Origin: Chrysemys picta bellii
Lineage: Eukaryota; Chordata; Testudines; Emydidae
Assembly: GCF_011386835.1 (NCBI RefSeq)
Contig: NC_088795.1
Coordinates: 12,443,441 to 12,507,440, forward strand
DNA length: 64,000 bases
Direction of reading: 5' to 3'
Shown: positions 35,883 to 47,777 of the stretch, piece by piece
Position numbering within the stretch: the first letter of the stretch is position 1
How the letters are laid out: every line of letters begins with the position of its first letter
Made by a program: the position numbers and the translations under genes
The notes under the pieces: generated by a model
The model's input: the letters and a program-made list of their open reading frames with translations, nothing else
Told to the model about the DNA's origin: nothing
Databases searched by the model: none

Positions 35883-37661
35883 GTGTTAAACCCCTATGTA
35901 CAGTACAGCAGAACAGTCAACACCGTGGCGTTGCCAACCTGTGATGTAATGAATGCAGACTGCTAGAATAGCTTGTCTATAGGCCACAGTTCCTGTTGGG
36001 ACAGTCAAATGTCTGAACTTTACATAACGCAAAACAACCCCCTCAAGTCAGAAGCCCTGGGAGGCTGCTTGACCCTCTTTATGAACCCACGCTGTAACTT
36101 GGCACCACTGGTGGTTTGCTCAGGAGAGAGTCAGCCTGAAGAGCAGGTGTGTTGCATGCCAGGGCTGAGATGCGTAAGCAGAGTTTGCCCCTCCTTTATT
36201 CAGATTGGATCTGGCCAAAGGCAGTTCTGTTAAATACCTCGCTTTCATGGAGGAGTCAGACGCATTTAAAGAAAAAAAGTATGTGGCTCAGGGAGGGAAA
36301 GTATTGCTCTTCTGAACTGGGTGCAGCATTAGAAGTGTTTGTGTCAGAGAGAACGGAAGTAGGGGTGTAGGTGGGAGAGTTGGCATTGAACGTGAGTTTT
36401 TGGGCCTTCTGAGACAGCGGGGATCTGATTCTGATCTCACTTCTGAACTCCATTCCCTTTTATGTACACCACTGGTGAAACTGAGCATACTTAGACCACC
36501 TGTAGTTTCACTCCCCTTAAATGCTCTTGGATTCAGGCTTTCCCCAGGCCTTTATCTCCCTCCACTGAATAGGACCAGACCCAGGTTTCCTCTGTGCCTT
36601 TCCAATTGAGGTGATCCATTCAGTTTAAGAACTATGAGGCGCTACCTTGTAATGTGCTTTCCCCTATTTTCTCTAAAGAAAAGGCCCATCTAATCCGGGT
36701 TTGACCTGGAAATTATTTTGACTTATGCAAGAATCCTCTTTTTCCCCCATTCCATATAAGATAAATTGTCATGCTAAATCATAATTTACAACTGGGAACA
36801 TGTTTTGAGATGGAGTGGTTACAAACTATATTTTATACTTATTTCAGAGACAGGAGGTTATTTCTTTTTGATGCTTATAACCAAATTTATCTTCCGGAGG
36901 GGGGTGGATATTCCTAATAATTTAGTTGTTGTTAAGTATCAACTGCCCAAGTCATTTTGTTTCACTTGAATTGCAACTTAAGCAACATCGGGCCCAACGG
37001 TGCCACCACTGAGCGCAGAATTCCCGGTGAGCTGATTAGAGGTTCAGTCTAAACGCTCCGGCCTATAACTCTATCACGGTGCAAATTTAGACAGTGTAGC
37101 TTAGCCTTTGAGCAAATTCATAGGATTTAATTGCATGCATAATTTAAGACCAAGATGTGTAATATATGCCAATGAACGGAAATAAAGGCCAGGTAAATTT
37201 TAGTAAACATTTATTTATTTAAAAAACTGAATAAACCGACTAGGAGCATACAATGGAAATTCCAGAATCAAAAAGTCCATTTAATCCCCAAAACATGCTT
37301 GCAACAATCTTTCATTATATTTATGCTCTGGTGCAGTTTTTAAAAGGGACACATTATCCGACTATGGTGAATTCTTCTTAGAAGGTGAATAGATTTCTTT
37401 CATATTTTGTAAGCATGGCTGTTATAGTCTAGTGCTTTAAAATGCAAGACACAATACAAAATGTGTGTAATATAAGGGCTGTTCCTTAAAGAGTTTACAA
37501 TTGGAAATCAGATGCTATAAATAGGACAAGAATTTAAGGGAAGGAAGAAGAAGAGATTCAGAAATTGCATTATGTAAATTCAAATTCTGTTTGTTTGTTT
37601 TTTAAATTGTACCATCTGAAGTCCTGGTCATGCTGTCTGGAGTGACTCGCTACTCTGAGTG
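35883..37661. other. Unit B intergenic region between LTRs
   Basis: Colinear with 17532-19309. No gene found. Confidence 0.5.
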
Positions 37662-37666
37662 CCTGC

Positions 37667-38692
37667 TGTGACATTATGGACATGAACTGTGACCGTATAG
37701 ATCATTGTTGCAACCAGGGTCCTATGATTGCACCGGTTCTTGTACAGAGGAGGCCAAGTGAGGTGTCTATGGAAAGGTTGTAGTTTGCTGGTTATAATTA
37801 TGCTGTCTGTGTGTGTATATCATTTTTGTATTTGAAGTTATGAATATTGGCTATGTACTTGTTTGATTCTAAGTAGCCTCAGTGAAGTATTTGGTCAGCT
37901 TCTTGAGAAAGGACGATTCTGGGTAAGTGCCCAATCAAGAAACATTTAACTGACAATGGACTTTGGGAGATGCCAATCCACATCTGAGCTTTCCTGGTAA
38001 TGTTCAAACTAACATGTAAACAATGGCATCGGCCTGCAAAAAGCCAAATCATCCATAGTACCATGTGACTTACCCAGGTGGCTACAGACTCCATCTTGTT
38101 GCTGTGATCTTGCACAGGAGAACAAAGGTGTTTATTGGAACATCTCTGAGGGTGAGATTTACCTACATTTAGTTTCCTACTGTATTAGGCTTAGACTTGC
38201 GTGTTTTGCTTTATTTTACTTGGTAACTTACTTGTTCTGTCTGTTATTACTTGGAACCACTTAAATCCTACTTTTTATACTTAATAAAATCACTTTTGCT
38301 TATTAATTAACCCAGAGCAAGTAATTAATACCTTGGAGAGCAAACAGCTGTGCAACTCTCTCTATCAGTGTTATAGAGGGAGGACAATTTATGAGTTTAC
38401 CCTGTATAAGCTTTATACAGAGTAAAATGGATTTATTTGGGGTTTGGATCCCATTGGGAAGTGGGTATCCGGGTGCTAGAGACAGGAACACTTTCTAAGC
38501 CGTTTTCAGGTAAGTCTGCAGCTTTTGGGGGATGTGGTTCAGACCTGGGTCTGTGTTTGCAGCAGGCTAGCGTGTCTGGCTCAACAAGACAAGGTTCTGA
38601 AGTCCCAAGGTGACAGGGAAAACTGAGTCAAAGGTCGTCTCAGCACATCCGGTGGCAGTCCCAAGGGGGTTTCTGTGACCCAACCCATCACA
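37667..38692 (+). mobile_element. Solo LTR, family 2, 1026 bp (unit B)
   Basis: Same insertion as 19315-20340, flanked by CCTGC at 37662-37666 and 38693-38697. Same length as in A. Confidence 0.87.
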
Positions 38693-39415
38693 CCTGCTTC
38701 AGGGCAGACTGTCAAAAGCAGGACAGACACCCCAAACTGGTGGTATGTTCTATAATTAGATTCCCCCAACCGAGTAACAAATGGGAACTTCTGAAGTACC
38801 ACAACAGTCTTATAATGGAGTCACAGACAGTCCCTTTATTGAAGTGTCTGTCTTGCTACCCAGGCAAGCCGTGCTATGTGATAAATGGTCACTTACACCA
38901 AAAATCACAAAATATTTCAGATAACACCCAGTCCCAAGAGACCCGTCACTCATCCAGGTCGATTTGCATCCTAGTCTCACACCAAAGACAATGCAGGTAG
39001 CTAATTCTGTAGTAAGCTAACTAAAGGCTGATGAGAGTTATTGAGAGGTTAAAGCAGGTACAAATATATGTACAGATGAGTCACAGTCTATAATTTCAAA
39101 TGGTAGCAGAGATGTAGTGATCTGCCATTTTCTCAGAAGTCTTTTAGGGCTACCCAGAATAATTCTGGGGATCTCCCTCTTCTCGGTCAGCTATTCTGCC
39201 CTATTAGAATACAAACAATCCAGAGATGAGGAACTTTTCCTTGTGTCCATACTTATAGCTTCTTCTCACAGAAAAACAAATAGACAGTTTGGCTATCCAC
39301 ATGGGCTCTTTCGTTGATGGCAGAGAGAGAGGAGTGCATTTAGTCTTTGATCTCTGATCACACACAATGACCACTTGCTTTGAAATGCGCGAGAATTAGC
39401 ACTTCCCTATTAAAG

Positions 39416-39468
39416 GTTTCAGAGTAGCAGCCGTGTTAGTCTGTATCCGCAAAAAGAAGAACAGGAGT
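39416..39468 (-). mobile_element. 53-bp Penelope-like fragment (unit B)
   Basis: Same fragment and same TATTAAAG repeats (39408-39415, 39469-39476) as in unit A. Confidence 0.75.
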
Positions 39469-39702
39469 TATTAAAGTTCTTCATTTGCATTACACAAGGT
39501 TGTTTCTCATGTGATGGGTTTTTTAGTTAGAAAGGGGATCTATACAATGTACATGTTTGCTATTCCATTATAACAGGATACGCATAAGTGAAAATAATAC
39601 AAGTAGCATCCCATTAGTTTTCATGAAGTTTAAAACCAAATACGTTCCTGTACATTTAACAATGCATTTATACCATTCTTATACATTTAACTTATTGACC
39701 TG

Positions 39703-40345
39703 TGTAGTAGGGCAGTTACCCCGCTCCTAGAAAAAAGGCCAGGCTGAATCGGGAAGCAGCCACAGCTGGGTCCAGGCTCCAATCAGGCCACACCTGCCCT
39801 GTTAGAAGGGCTCAGGGAGGAGCTGGATCAGTCTCTCTCTTGCTCTGGAGAGAGAGAAGGACCTGGCTGCCCAGGAGAAAAGGGCACCTGGAGTGGAGCA
39901 GGGCTGGGGAGCGGCCAGAGGAGCTGGGGAGCTTCAGCCTGGCAACTCCCCAGGCTGAGGCCTTGTAAAGGCCTATGCAGGTGTTGGCGTTGGGAGGTGC
40001 AGCCCAGAGACTGGACCAGCTGCTTCTGCCTATCTCCTTGCCAATGATGAGTGGCCATGACAGACGGCGTCTGCCCCAGTGAGCGGGGGCTAGATGATGA
40101 CTGGCAGTAGCCACTGAGGCAAGGTGGGGATAGAGGGTTGGGGGTTCCCCTGGGAGGGGAGACCCAGATTGTGGGGTACTGCTGGGGGCAGAACCCTGAG
40201 GAAAAGGGGCACCGGGGTTTGGGAGGGACACGGGGGGCAGTGACAGGCGAGACACCGGACAGGAGGAGGCGCTCTGTATGCTGGAAAGCTAATTCCCAAG
40301 ACAACCAGCAGGAGGCGCCGCGCTGGTGAGTCTCACTTCGCTACA
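39703..40345 (+). mobile_element. Solo LTR, family 1, site 2 (unit B)
   Basis: Same insertion as 21341-21984; TGTAGTAGGG to TTCGCTACA. Confidence 0.8.
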
Positions 40346-40969
40346 GCCTGGCTTCCAGCTGCGTTTGTCAGTTCTCAGCTGACTCGGCCCTCACCGGAGC
40401 TGGCACTTGGCTTACCAGCATCACAGTCCTAATGACTATGTCCTCGCATAAAAGGATCTGATTAGTCATTTGGGGCCAAATCCTAAAGTCCTTACTCTTC
40501 CACATGTCAGTTTTGACTAGTAAGGATTGCAACAGTTGGCCTTGATAATATTACTTTAGATTCCACTTCATTTCAGTGTAGAGTTTCCTGCCAGGCAGAA
40601 ACATGAACAAGGACAGGGGAAATTGTGCACATGAAATCCAAAGACAGAATTTGGTCCATAATAAATGAACCATTAATCAGCAGCACAGCATTTTTTATAG
40701 AACGAGTGACATTGTGCCATACCTAAATGACATAACACGTCTAAGGCTGCAGGGAGCAATATACACCAGCTCCCTTAAAATTTGATCATTGGAGATTAGA
40801 CAAAAGCAACATACACTTGTTTGAACAAGTTCAGTACATGAGCTTTTCTTTTGGGGAGGGTGAATTTGAAGCTGATGGAAAGAACAACTGCTGGGTTCAC
40901 TTTGGACTGTGTCCAACTCCCACTGGAGTCTGGATCAAGCATCTCCTCTCTTACAGTTTTCCTATAGTA

Positions 40970-41409
40970 CAGGGGTTCTCAAACTTTTCTTTTGGCTGAG
41001 CCCCTCTTTGAAAATATTTCAAGCTGTGACGACCTCCCCAAAACAGTGATAGCAAATGACTGTACCTACCCATAAGTGCATACTCATGCTATTGCCAGCC
41101 TTACGGCTGCACTGCTGCTGGTGGTGGTGCTGCCTTCAGAGCAGGGTGGCTGGAGATGCGGCAGCTGCTGGCTGGGTGCCCAGCTCTGAAGGCAGTGCCA
41201 CCGTATGGTACTGCCACCCTTACTTCTGCGCTGCTGCTGCTGACGGCGCTGCCTTCAGAAGTGGGCAGCCAGAGACCAATTGCTGTTGTTACCCCCCCCC
41301 ACTGCCCCCGCAGCTCCTCTTTCCCCCAGTGACATTATGATCTCACAACCCCCCTACAATAGGCTTGCGACCCCCTTTTGGGGCAGAACCCCCAGTTTGA
41401 GAAACACTG
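40970..41409. mobile_element. hAT-type non-autonomous element (unit B)
   Basis: Same as 22609-23050; duplication CTATAGTA at 40962-40969 and TTATAGTA at 41410-41417. Confidence 0.88.
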
Positions 41410-41561
41410 TTATAGTAGCCAGGAAAGATTTTTCCTATCACAGTCAGGAGTGTGTGCAGAACATAACTGATCAGATGTTTTGGGGATTAGCTATGCAAAT
41501 TGTCTTCCCTTGGCTGCTATATACAAAATAAAAATCTAAACAAATTTAGAACAATTGGAGG

Positions 41562-41935
41562 CAGGGCCGGCTCTGGCTTTTTTGCCGCCCCAAGCAAAAA
41601 AGCCGCTGGCCGCCGCGCCCCCCCCCCCCATGTGTGTGGGGGGAGGGCGGCGAGCCCCGGCGGGGGCTCCGCTCTCCCCCCGGTGGCCGGGGGGGAGGGC
41701 GGCCGGAGCCCTGGGAGGAGGGCGGCGAGCCCCGGCCGGGGCTCGGCTCTCCCCCCGGCGGCCAGAACTCCGGGGGCAGGGCGCCGGGGGGGGGGAGGGC
41801 AGCTAGAGCACCGGGGGGAGGGCGGCGAGCCCGGCCGTGGCCCCGCTCTCCCCGGGGGCCAGAGTGCCGCGCCGCCCTCCTCCAGGTGCTGCCCCAAGCA
41901 CAAGCTTGGTGGGCTGGTGCCTGGAGCCGGCCCTG
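41562..41935. mobile_element. GC-rich hAT-type element, expanded (unit B)
   Basis: Same ends and same ATTGGAGG duplication (41554-41561, 41936-41943) as in unit A, but about 100 bp longer inside. The extra piece repeats GGCGGCGAGCCCCGGCC and GGCGGCCAGAACTCC words, as from tandem expansion (or contraction in A). Confidence 0.85.
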
Positions 41936-42328
41936 ATTGGAGGGCAGCCCGAGTGAGGCCTGTGTAGGGAAGTGCAGCACGTTTGCATGCGGAGGTTTCA
42001 AGGGGCTGGAGACTGACTACCCTGCTGTACTTCAACCTCATCCTCCAGCTCCCGGAGGAGCAGCAGCCCTCCACGCTCTGCTTTACCACCTCCCCTCACA
42101 AGCACAGGGTGACAAGCCAGAGGCTTGTATAAAAGGAGAGTTAAATAAGGCCGCTCAGACTTATATTTGTATGGATCAGCTCATGTTCTCTGAGACAAGA
42201 CACAAAGCTCAGAATCATCCGTGTAGGATCCCAGGCAGTAAGGGCCATGCGGTACCCGCTCTTAGCAGAGCCTGCAAGAGTGAGATGGAGGAGCCAGGAA
42301 GTCCAATAAGATTCCCCTTGTCACATGG

Positions 42329-43111
42329 CATAGAACCATAGAATATCAGGGTTGGAAGGGACCTCAGGAGGTCATCTAGTCCAACCCCCTGCTCAAAGCA
42401 GGACCAATCCCCAATTAACTCATCCCAGCCAGGGCTTTATCAAGCCTGACCTTAAAAACCTCTAAGGAAGGAGATTCCACCACCTCCCTAGGTAACACAT
42501 TCCAGTGCTTCACCACCCTCCTAGTGAAAAAGTTTTTCCTAATATCCAACCTAAACCTCCCCAACTGCAACTTGAGACCATTACTCCTTGTTCTGTCATT
42601 AGGTACCACTGAGAACAGTCTAGATCCATCCTCTTTGGAACCCCCTTTCAGGTAGTTGAAAGCAGCTATCAAATCCCCCCTCATTCTTCTCTTCTGCAGA
42701 CTAAACAATCCCAGTTCTCTCCGCCTCTCCTAATAAGTCGTGTGCTCCAGACCCCTGATAATTTTTGTTGCCCTCCGCTGGACTCTTTCCAATTTTTCCA
42801 CATCCTTCTTGTAGTGTGGGGCCCCAAACTGGACACAGTACTCCAGATGAGGCCTCACCAATGTCGAATAGAGGGGAATGATCACATCCCTTGATCTGCT
42901 GGCAATGCCCCTACTTGTACAGCCCAGAATGCCGTTAGCCTTCTTGGCAACAAGGGCACACTGTTGACTCATATCCAGCTTCTCGTCCACTATAACCCCT
43001 ACGTCCTTTTCTGCAGAACTGCTGCCTAGCCATTCAGTCCCTAGTCTGTAACAGTGCATGGGATTCTTCCGTCCTAAGTGCAGGACTCTGCACTTGTCCT
43101 TGTTGACATGA
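42329..43111 (-). pseudogene. CR1 LINE 3' fragment (unit B)
   Basis: Same insertion and the same in-frame stop as 23868-24650; a few substitutions only. Confidence 0.92.
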
Positions 43112-43179
43112 CCAATAGCTGCTCCCCTCAGGAGAAAGGAGCTGGGTGAGTGGGGCACTGATGAAGCAAGGAAAGCAAA

Positions 43180-43615
43180 CTCTTACCCTACCACAGGCCT
43201 GCACAACTTGTAAAGCGGCCATATTACTCCAAAGAAAACAGCTGAGGGCTGAAACCCCCCAAGTGCCACCCACCGCCCCCCCCAGCGCCACCCAGCTGCC
43301 CCCAGCGCCACCCAGCCCCCCCAAAACAACCCTCCCAGCACCACCCACCTGCCCCATGGAAACAACCCCCCCAGCGCCGCTGAAACACACACCCCCCAGG
43401 GCCACCTGCCCCGCGGAAACAAACCCTCCTTCCCCTGTGCCGCCCCACCGAAACAGCAGTATTGAACCTCGGTCATTTGTTATAGCGGGTCCTTAATGTA
43501 GTATAGTTAAGGTAAAGGAAAAATTTGTAATCAGTTGCCCTGTTGAATGAATGAGGTGTGAATGAGGAAGGTGTGGAAGGCAGGCACCTCCAGACAGCTG
43601 CAACCCGTGGAGAGG
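43180..43615. other. Junction tail between units B and C
   Basis: Counterpart of 24700-25149 with the C-rich block at 43255-43450; ends at CATGGACGATG, where unit C begins. No gene. Confidence 0.6.
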
Positions 43616-44165
43616 CATGGACGATGTAGTGAATCTGTGCCTATGGGGCTAACACTTCCTTCTGGGAATATCCTCCATGAGACGCAGGTAGGATGGAGCC
43701 AGGTAAAGGGACACGGCGCTTTTACAAACGTTTACAGTTAAGCACCCCTAACCCCAGCTAGAGCATGCACGTATATATAAAGCGAGTGTCTTCTCTGCTC
43801 CTTTTCCTTGGCGCTGTCTTGTTTCCTAGAACAGCAAAGAATCATTATGTGCCTGATCTTGCAGGGCGCTTTAAGCACATGCGTAGTCTCAAGGCAAGTT
43901 AAGCAAACGTGCAAGTCCTTGCAGCTTTCAGAGCCACAAACCACTTTCCGAGGCTGAATTTCCCGTCACAATGAGGTGTGCAGATGAGTTTAAATATTGC
44001 AACTCTGGACCCAAGAGTCTGTTGAATGCAGACAAACATTACATAAAATAGGAAAGGGGATGAAGCTTGGAGGCAGGTGTGTATCCTACCAATTCCCACC
44101 CACACCAGCCTTTCCCCGGGGTCCCACTGGGACAGATACATGGACATGAACACTTAACTGAGTTG

Positions 44166-44973
44166 AAGACTCAAACCGCTTTTAATCAGAAAATATTTAT
44201 TTTATGTGCAACTCCCGCCATTCTTACAATTACTGCGTTTTAGTACAGTACAATTTTAAATACCACTTCTACACAGAACATGACAGTATGTCATACAATG
44301 CAGACATAAAATGTCCAAGGGTGTTCAGAACGTTACTGTTCTTAAACCTTCAGCATAAATACCAAATATTTAAATTGCATAGAAATAATTTAACACATCA
44401 AAACAGAGCCCTAAAAAGTTTGCAGAAACGACAGCTAGGGACTGGAAGCCACATTTTTATAAAGATTGCTTTTCTATGAAAGGAGAACAGCTGCTAGTCT
44501 GTTTCACCTAGCCAAGCAAATGATTCTGTGTCCCAGGGACATGTGCCTTGGCAACACATTTCACAACCCAGCAGGCATCCTGCACATGCCCCATGTGAAA
44601 GGCACAGCTCCACAGTACTCCCACCTTGAGCTGCTCAGAGGATCCCAGGGGAGGGGCTATTTGGAATGTGTATTAGATTAATCACAAGCCAACTCTTGAA
44701 CCACTACTGCAGCATTATCCCTTCAGGTGATCAGGAAGATCTAAGGTGCTTAACAAAAAAACTACCTAGCCATTGAAGAGCTATACAGAGATGAATTAAT
44801 AAATATATAAATAAGCCCAGGTTGTAATAACTCAGTGGAACGCGTGGAAGTTGAATGGAGCGCAGGCTGGTCTATCAGACCTTCAAAAGAAGAGAGTTCA
44901 TCATGGCTAGTTATCCAGCCTCGGGCTCCTATTGTCTCTCACACTGGTTCCTTGTTCATTTCCTCTTCTCCCC
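44166..44973 (-). promoter_or_regulatory. Chemokine C 3' UTR, shortened
   Basis: AUUUA words at 44800-44804 and 44808-44812 and ATTAAA at 44181-44186 are kept. Compared with A, about 95 bp (8252-8345 of A) is missing near 44563, and the 19-bp segment at 44459-44477 is inverted. Confidence 0.58.
44459..44477. other. 19-bp micro-inversion
   Basis: Exact reverse complement of 8150-8168 between conserved flanks; it lies in the predicted 3' UTR. Confidence 0.95.
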
Positions 44974-46205
44974 TCACAGCTTGGTAGATTGACTACAACA
45001 GTCAGACAACAGAACACACGTTACAAGTGACATTCCCTGTGCACTAGCCTCCAGCTGCCCTCCGTGGGCGCTGTGTGTGTCACAAGGAATAGGGACAGCG
45101 CTGATACATCTCATCAATGGCATTTAGTGGCAGGGACCCCACCAGGCACGGGTAGCAGCCCGGGTTCATGGCGAAGAGTACAGACACTTATTTAAACTCG
45201 TTTTCCTACATGACACCTGGGCTTAGTTTCTCCCCCTATAATGGAGCTGGACGGATTGGCCCAGCTTGGCCCCGCGGTTTGTAATGAGAAGTATCCACCG
45301 GTTAAGACTCAGTGGCCCCTCTCGCCCTTTGTCTCTGCAACACGGACACCGGCTTCAGACCGAGTCTGCTGCCCACGCTCCCATGACACGGGACAACGGG
45401 CGTTAGAGCTGCACCCACGGGCCGCTGGCACAACACAAACAGACACACCCCCGGGCACGTACCTGTTCAGGATCTTGTTAATGACAATTTTGACCCAGCG
45501 CGCGGTGGGATCCAGACAGACTTTCTTGCCGTGTGTCGTGGTGGCTCTGCGGGGAGGCGGAGGGGAGAGCGGGGTGAGCGGGGGGTTGGCGGGGCGGGGA
45601 GGGGGCGCAGGCTGGGGGGGGGGCAGCAGGGCCCCGACACTTACATGACTTCTGGCACCCCGCAGTGGGGCCCCTCGGGGATCAGCTCCACGTAGGCGAT
45701 GCGCTTGGGGTGGATCACCGCCGTCTCGGTCTGCAGGCACTGGCACCGCAGCTCGCCGGCCATGGGGGCACCTGCCCGGGGAGGGGGAGAAAGACTCAGC
45801 TCCTGCCGGCGGCCAGATACTCTGCAGGGGGGCGGCCGGGGGACACCGCTCGCCCCACACCCTGGGTCTGACCCATGCCCCCGGCCCGGGCCTTCCCCGC
45901 ATCCGGCCGGCTCTCGGACACCTGGGTCCCTTCCATCCTTCCCGGGACTCCCCGCATCCGCCCGGCTCTCGGACACCTGGGTCCCTTCCATCCCCCGGCA
46001 CTCCCCGCATCTGGCAGGCTCTCGGACACCTGGGTCCGATCCGTCCTTCCAAGCCCCAGTGGGAAGCGAGACTCCCCCAGCCCGGGTCCCGGGGCCACCC
46101 CGGCGCAGCGAGCCCCTTACCCCGGCACAGCGCGGCGCAGGCCAGCAGCAGCAGCAGCAGCAGCAGCAGGGGGCTGCCGGGGGCGAAGCTCCGGGGGCGG
46201 CTCAT
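44974..46205 (-). CDS. ELR+ CXC chemokine C, diverged exon 3, four exons
   Basis: Exons on the minus strand are 46205-46121, 45771-45645, 45546-45463 and 44992-44974; 315 nt, 104 residues plus stop. Splice sites are consensus (last acceptor GTTGTAG) and phases as in A. The signal peptide has nine leucines and begins MSRPRSFAPG. Exon 2 keeps GELRCQC but reads KRIAYVE where A reads KHIANVE. Exon 3 reads ATTTHGKKVCLDPTARW then VKIVINKILN, seven residues different from A. Exon 4 gives SQSTKL. All four cysteines and ELR are present, so the gene should be active. The extra lysine at GKK and the altered helix could change glycosaminoglycan or receptor binding; that is inference. Intron 3 is about 70 bp shorter than in A. 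Confidence 0.92.
45895..46050. repeat. Intron 1 minisatellite of chemokine C
   Basis: Three units, more diverged from each other than in A and B (for example CATCCGCCCGG and CATCTGGCAGG starts). Confidence 0.85.
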
Positions 46206-46284
46206 GGTCCGGGCTGGCGGCGGAGGCTGGTGCTGGGGATCTGGGCTCGGCTCAGCTCTGAGCCTCCGCAGCGCCCCGCAGCCG

Positions 46285-46292
46285 CTTTTATC
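46285..46292 (-). promoter_or_regulatory. TATA-like box of chemokine C
   Basis: GATAAAAG on the minus strand, same position relative to the start codon as in A and B. Confidence 0.63.
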
Positions 46293-46309
46293 CCCGCGGG
46301 GACCCGGCC

Positions 46310-46319
46310 GGGACATTCC
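46310..46319. promoter_or_regulatory. NF-kB-like site of chemokine C
   Basis: GGGACATTCC, identical and identically spaced to A and B. Confidence 0.6.
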
Positions 46320-46410
46320 CGGGGCAGAGGGGGCGGAGCGGTCGGAGAAATCCGCTTCAGCCGGGCCCCGCCTGCCCCGGCCCCGCGCCAAGGGCTGGGC
46401 TCGGGGATCG

Positions 46411-46692
46411 GCCCGGGGGCCGGGATCCCCGCCCGCGAATCCCGCAGAAGAGCGGAGCCCGGGGGGCCCCACACGGGCTGACACGCCCCCCAGCCCCCGC
46501 CCATTCCCTGCCGTGCCGTGGGGTGGGCCAGGGGCTTCTGCCCGCGAGAACTGGTGCTCGCTCGGGGGACGGGACAAGTTAAAGGTTTGGTTCCCCCCAT
46601 CCCAACAGCCTGAGTCCTGCCCCCAGGCACACCTGCCGCCTTACCCTGGGGGCCCCTCCCGGGGGTTAGCTGCAAGTGGAGAGCTGGCGGCC
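46411..46692. other. Unit C distal promoter segment unlike A and B
   Basis: After GGGCTCGGGGATC the sequence leaves the A/B version (about 95 bp, 10305-10398 in A) and runs about 280 bp of different GC-rich sequence before rejoining at ACCGCTGG. A further 100 bp or so (46838-46945) is extra in C and is bracketed by the direct repeat CTGCCCTGCAGGG. Confidence 0.7.
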
Positions 46693-47777
46693 AACCGCTG
46701 GAAGCTGCGGGGAGGGGCCGCTGCTTTAGCTCCATGGGGAGAGGCAGCGGCTGCCCCTGCAGCTCCCAGCTGTTTGCAGCTGCCTCTTCCCAGAGCACAG
46801 CGCCCAGCTTGCCGGCTCCAGCAGCTGCCCTGCAGGGCGGGAGCCCGATGGCACCATGTGACCGAGCAGGGCCAGCAAACCCTGGCACAAGTCTAGGGGG
46901 GCATGTGCCCCCCATGTGCCGCCTCACCCCTGGCTTCTGCCCTGCAGGGAGGGGGGTTTGGGACTTCAAGGCAAGGCGCATCCCAAGACCCCGCTCGCTG
47001 CAGGACTGAAGCCCCAAGCCCTGAGGCGCCTCCTGTGGGGCTGAAGGTCTGAGCCCCGGCAGGTGCGACCTGGCTCTTGAACTTCTGAAGATTGTCACAT
47101 GCAGCTGGAAGGGTCGGACAGTTTGGCCCCTGTCCTAGCCAGGGAATCGCCCTGTGGGAGAGGGAGGGGACGGGAACTGGGCGCACCACCAACCTGGGGG
47201 GTCTGAAATATGCACAGTCCTGTGATTTCTAAGCTTGGGGTGGGGGAATGAAGACATAGTTCAGCCCAGAATCCTGCTGGAGTTTGTGTCCTTCAAACTC
47301 CTTCAGTTCCAAACCCTGAGCAAAGTGTCACTTCTCTGGTGGGGGTGAGGAGAGCTCTGGGGTCAGTCTGGAGAAGGATTTCCTTATACACACGTCATTT
47401 TACTGCCGGATTCATGTGTAATGACAACAACAGAGGCTGCCTTGCAGTGCGGAGAGGCAGACCCTGTACCCCTGTGTAACGAAGGCCGGGTCAGACCCGC
47501 ATAGTGCACAGAGGGTTTGGCCTGTGTGCATCGGCTAAAGGTGATGACACCATGTATCAAATTCTGCCCTTGGTTACAGTGAAGCCAGGCCGGGGGAACA
47601 GGTGTAGCGGGGGGCAGATTTGTCCCTCGTGTTTAATGTGCTGTCTCCATCCAACTCCCTCCTCAGGCTAGTTCCTGGGATCTTAACGCCTCTTGCTGCT
47701 CACTCAGTGGCATAGCTCTTTATTAGGCCTCTAATGCTCCCTCTTTAAACTAGTTCACTTATTGTAACACTCCACAG

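Larger units (their letters stand above)
25150..43615. repeat. Tandem segmental duplication, unit B
   Basis: Colinear with unit A and nearly identical to it, longer mainly because of one nested LTR (484 bp) and an expansion in the GC-rich hAT element. Its ends are at the same sequence positions as those of unit A. Confidence 0.93.

Noticed and set aside
41500..42089. Frames of 150-190 codons on both strands
   Set aside because: Created by the GC-rich hAT element and its tandem modules.
45309..46577. 422-codon minus-strand frame in unit C
   Set aside because: Same read-through of GC-rich introns as in A, made longer by intron length changes. Signal peptide and CXC motifs are joined only by splicing.
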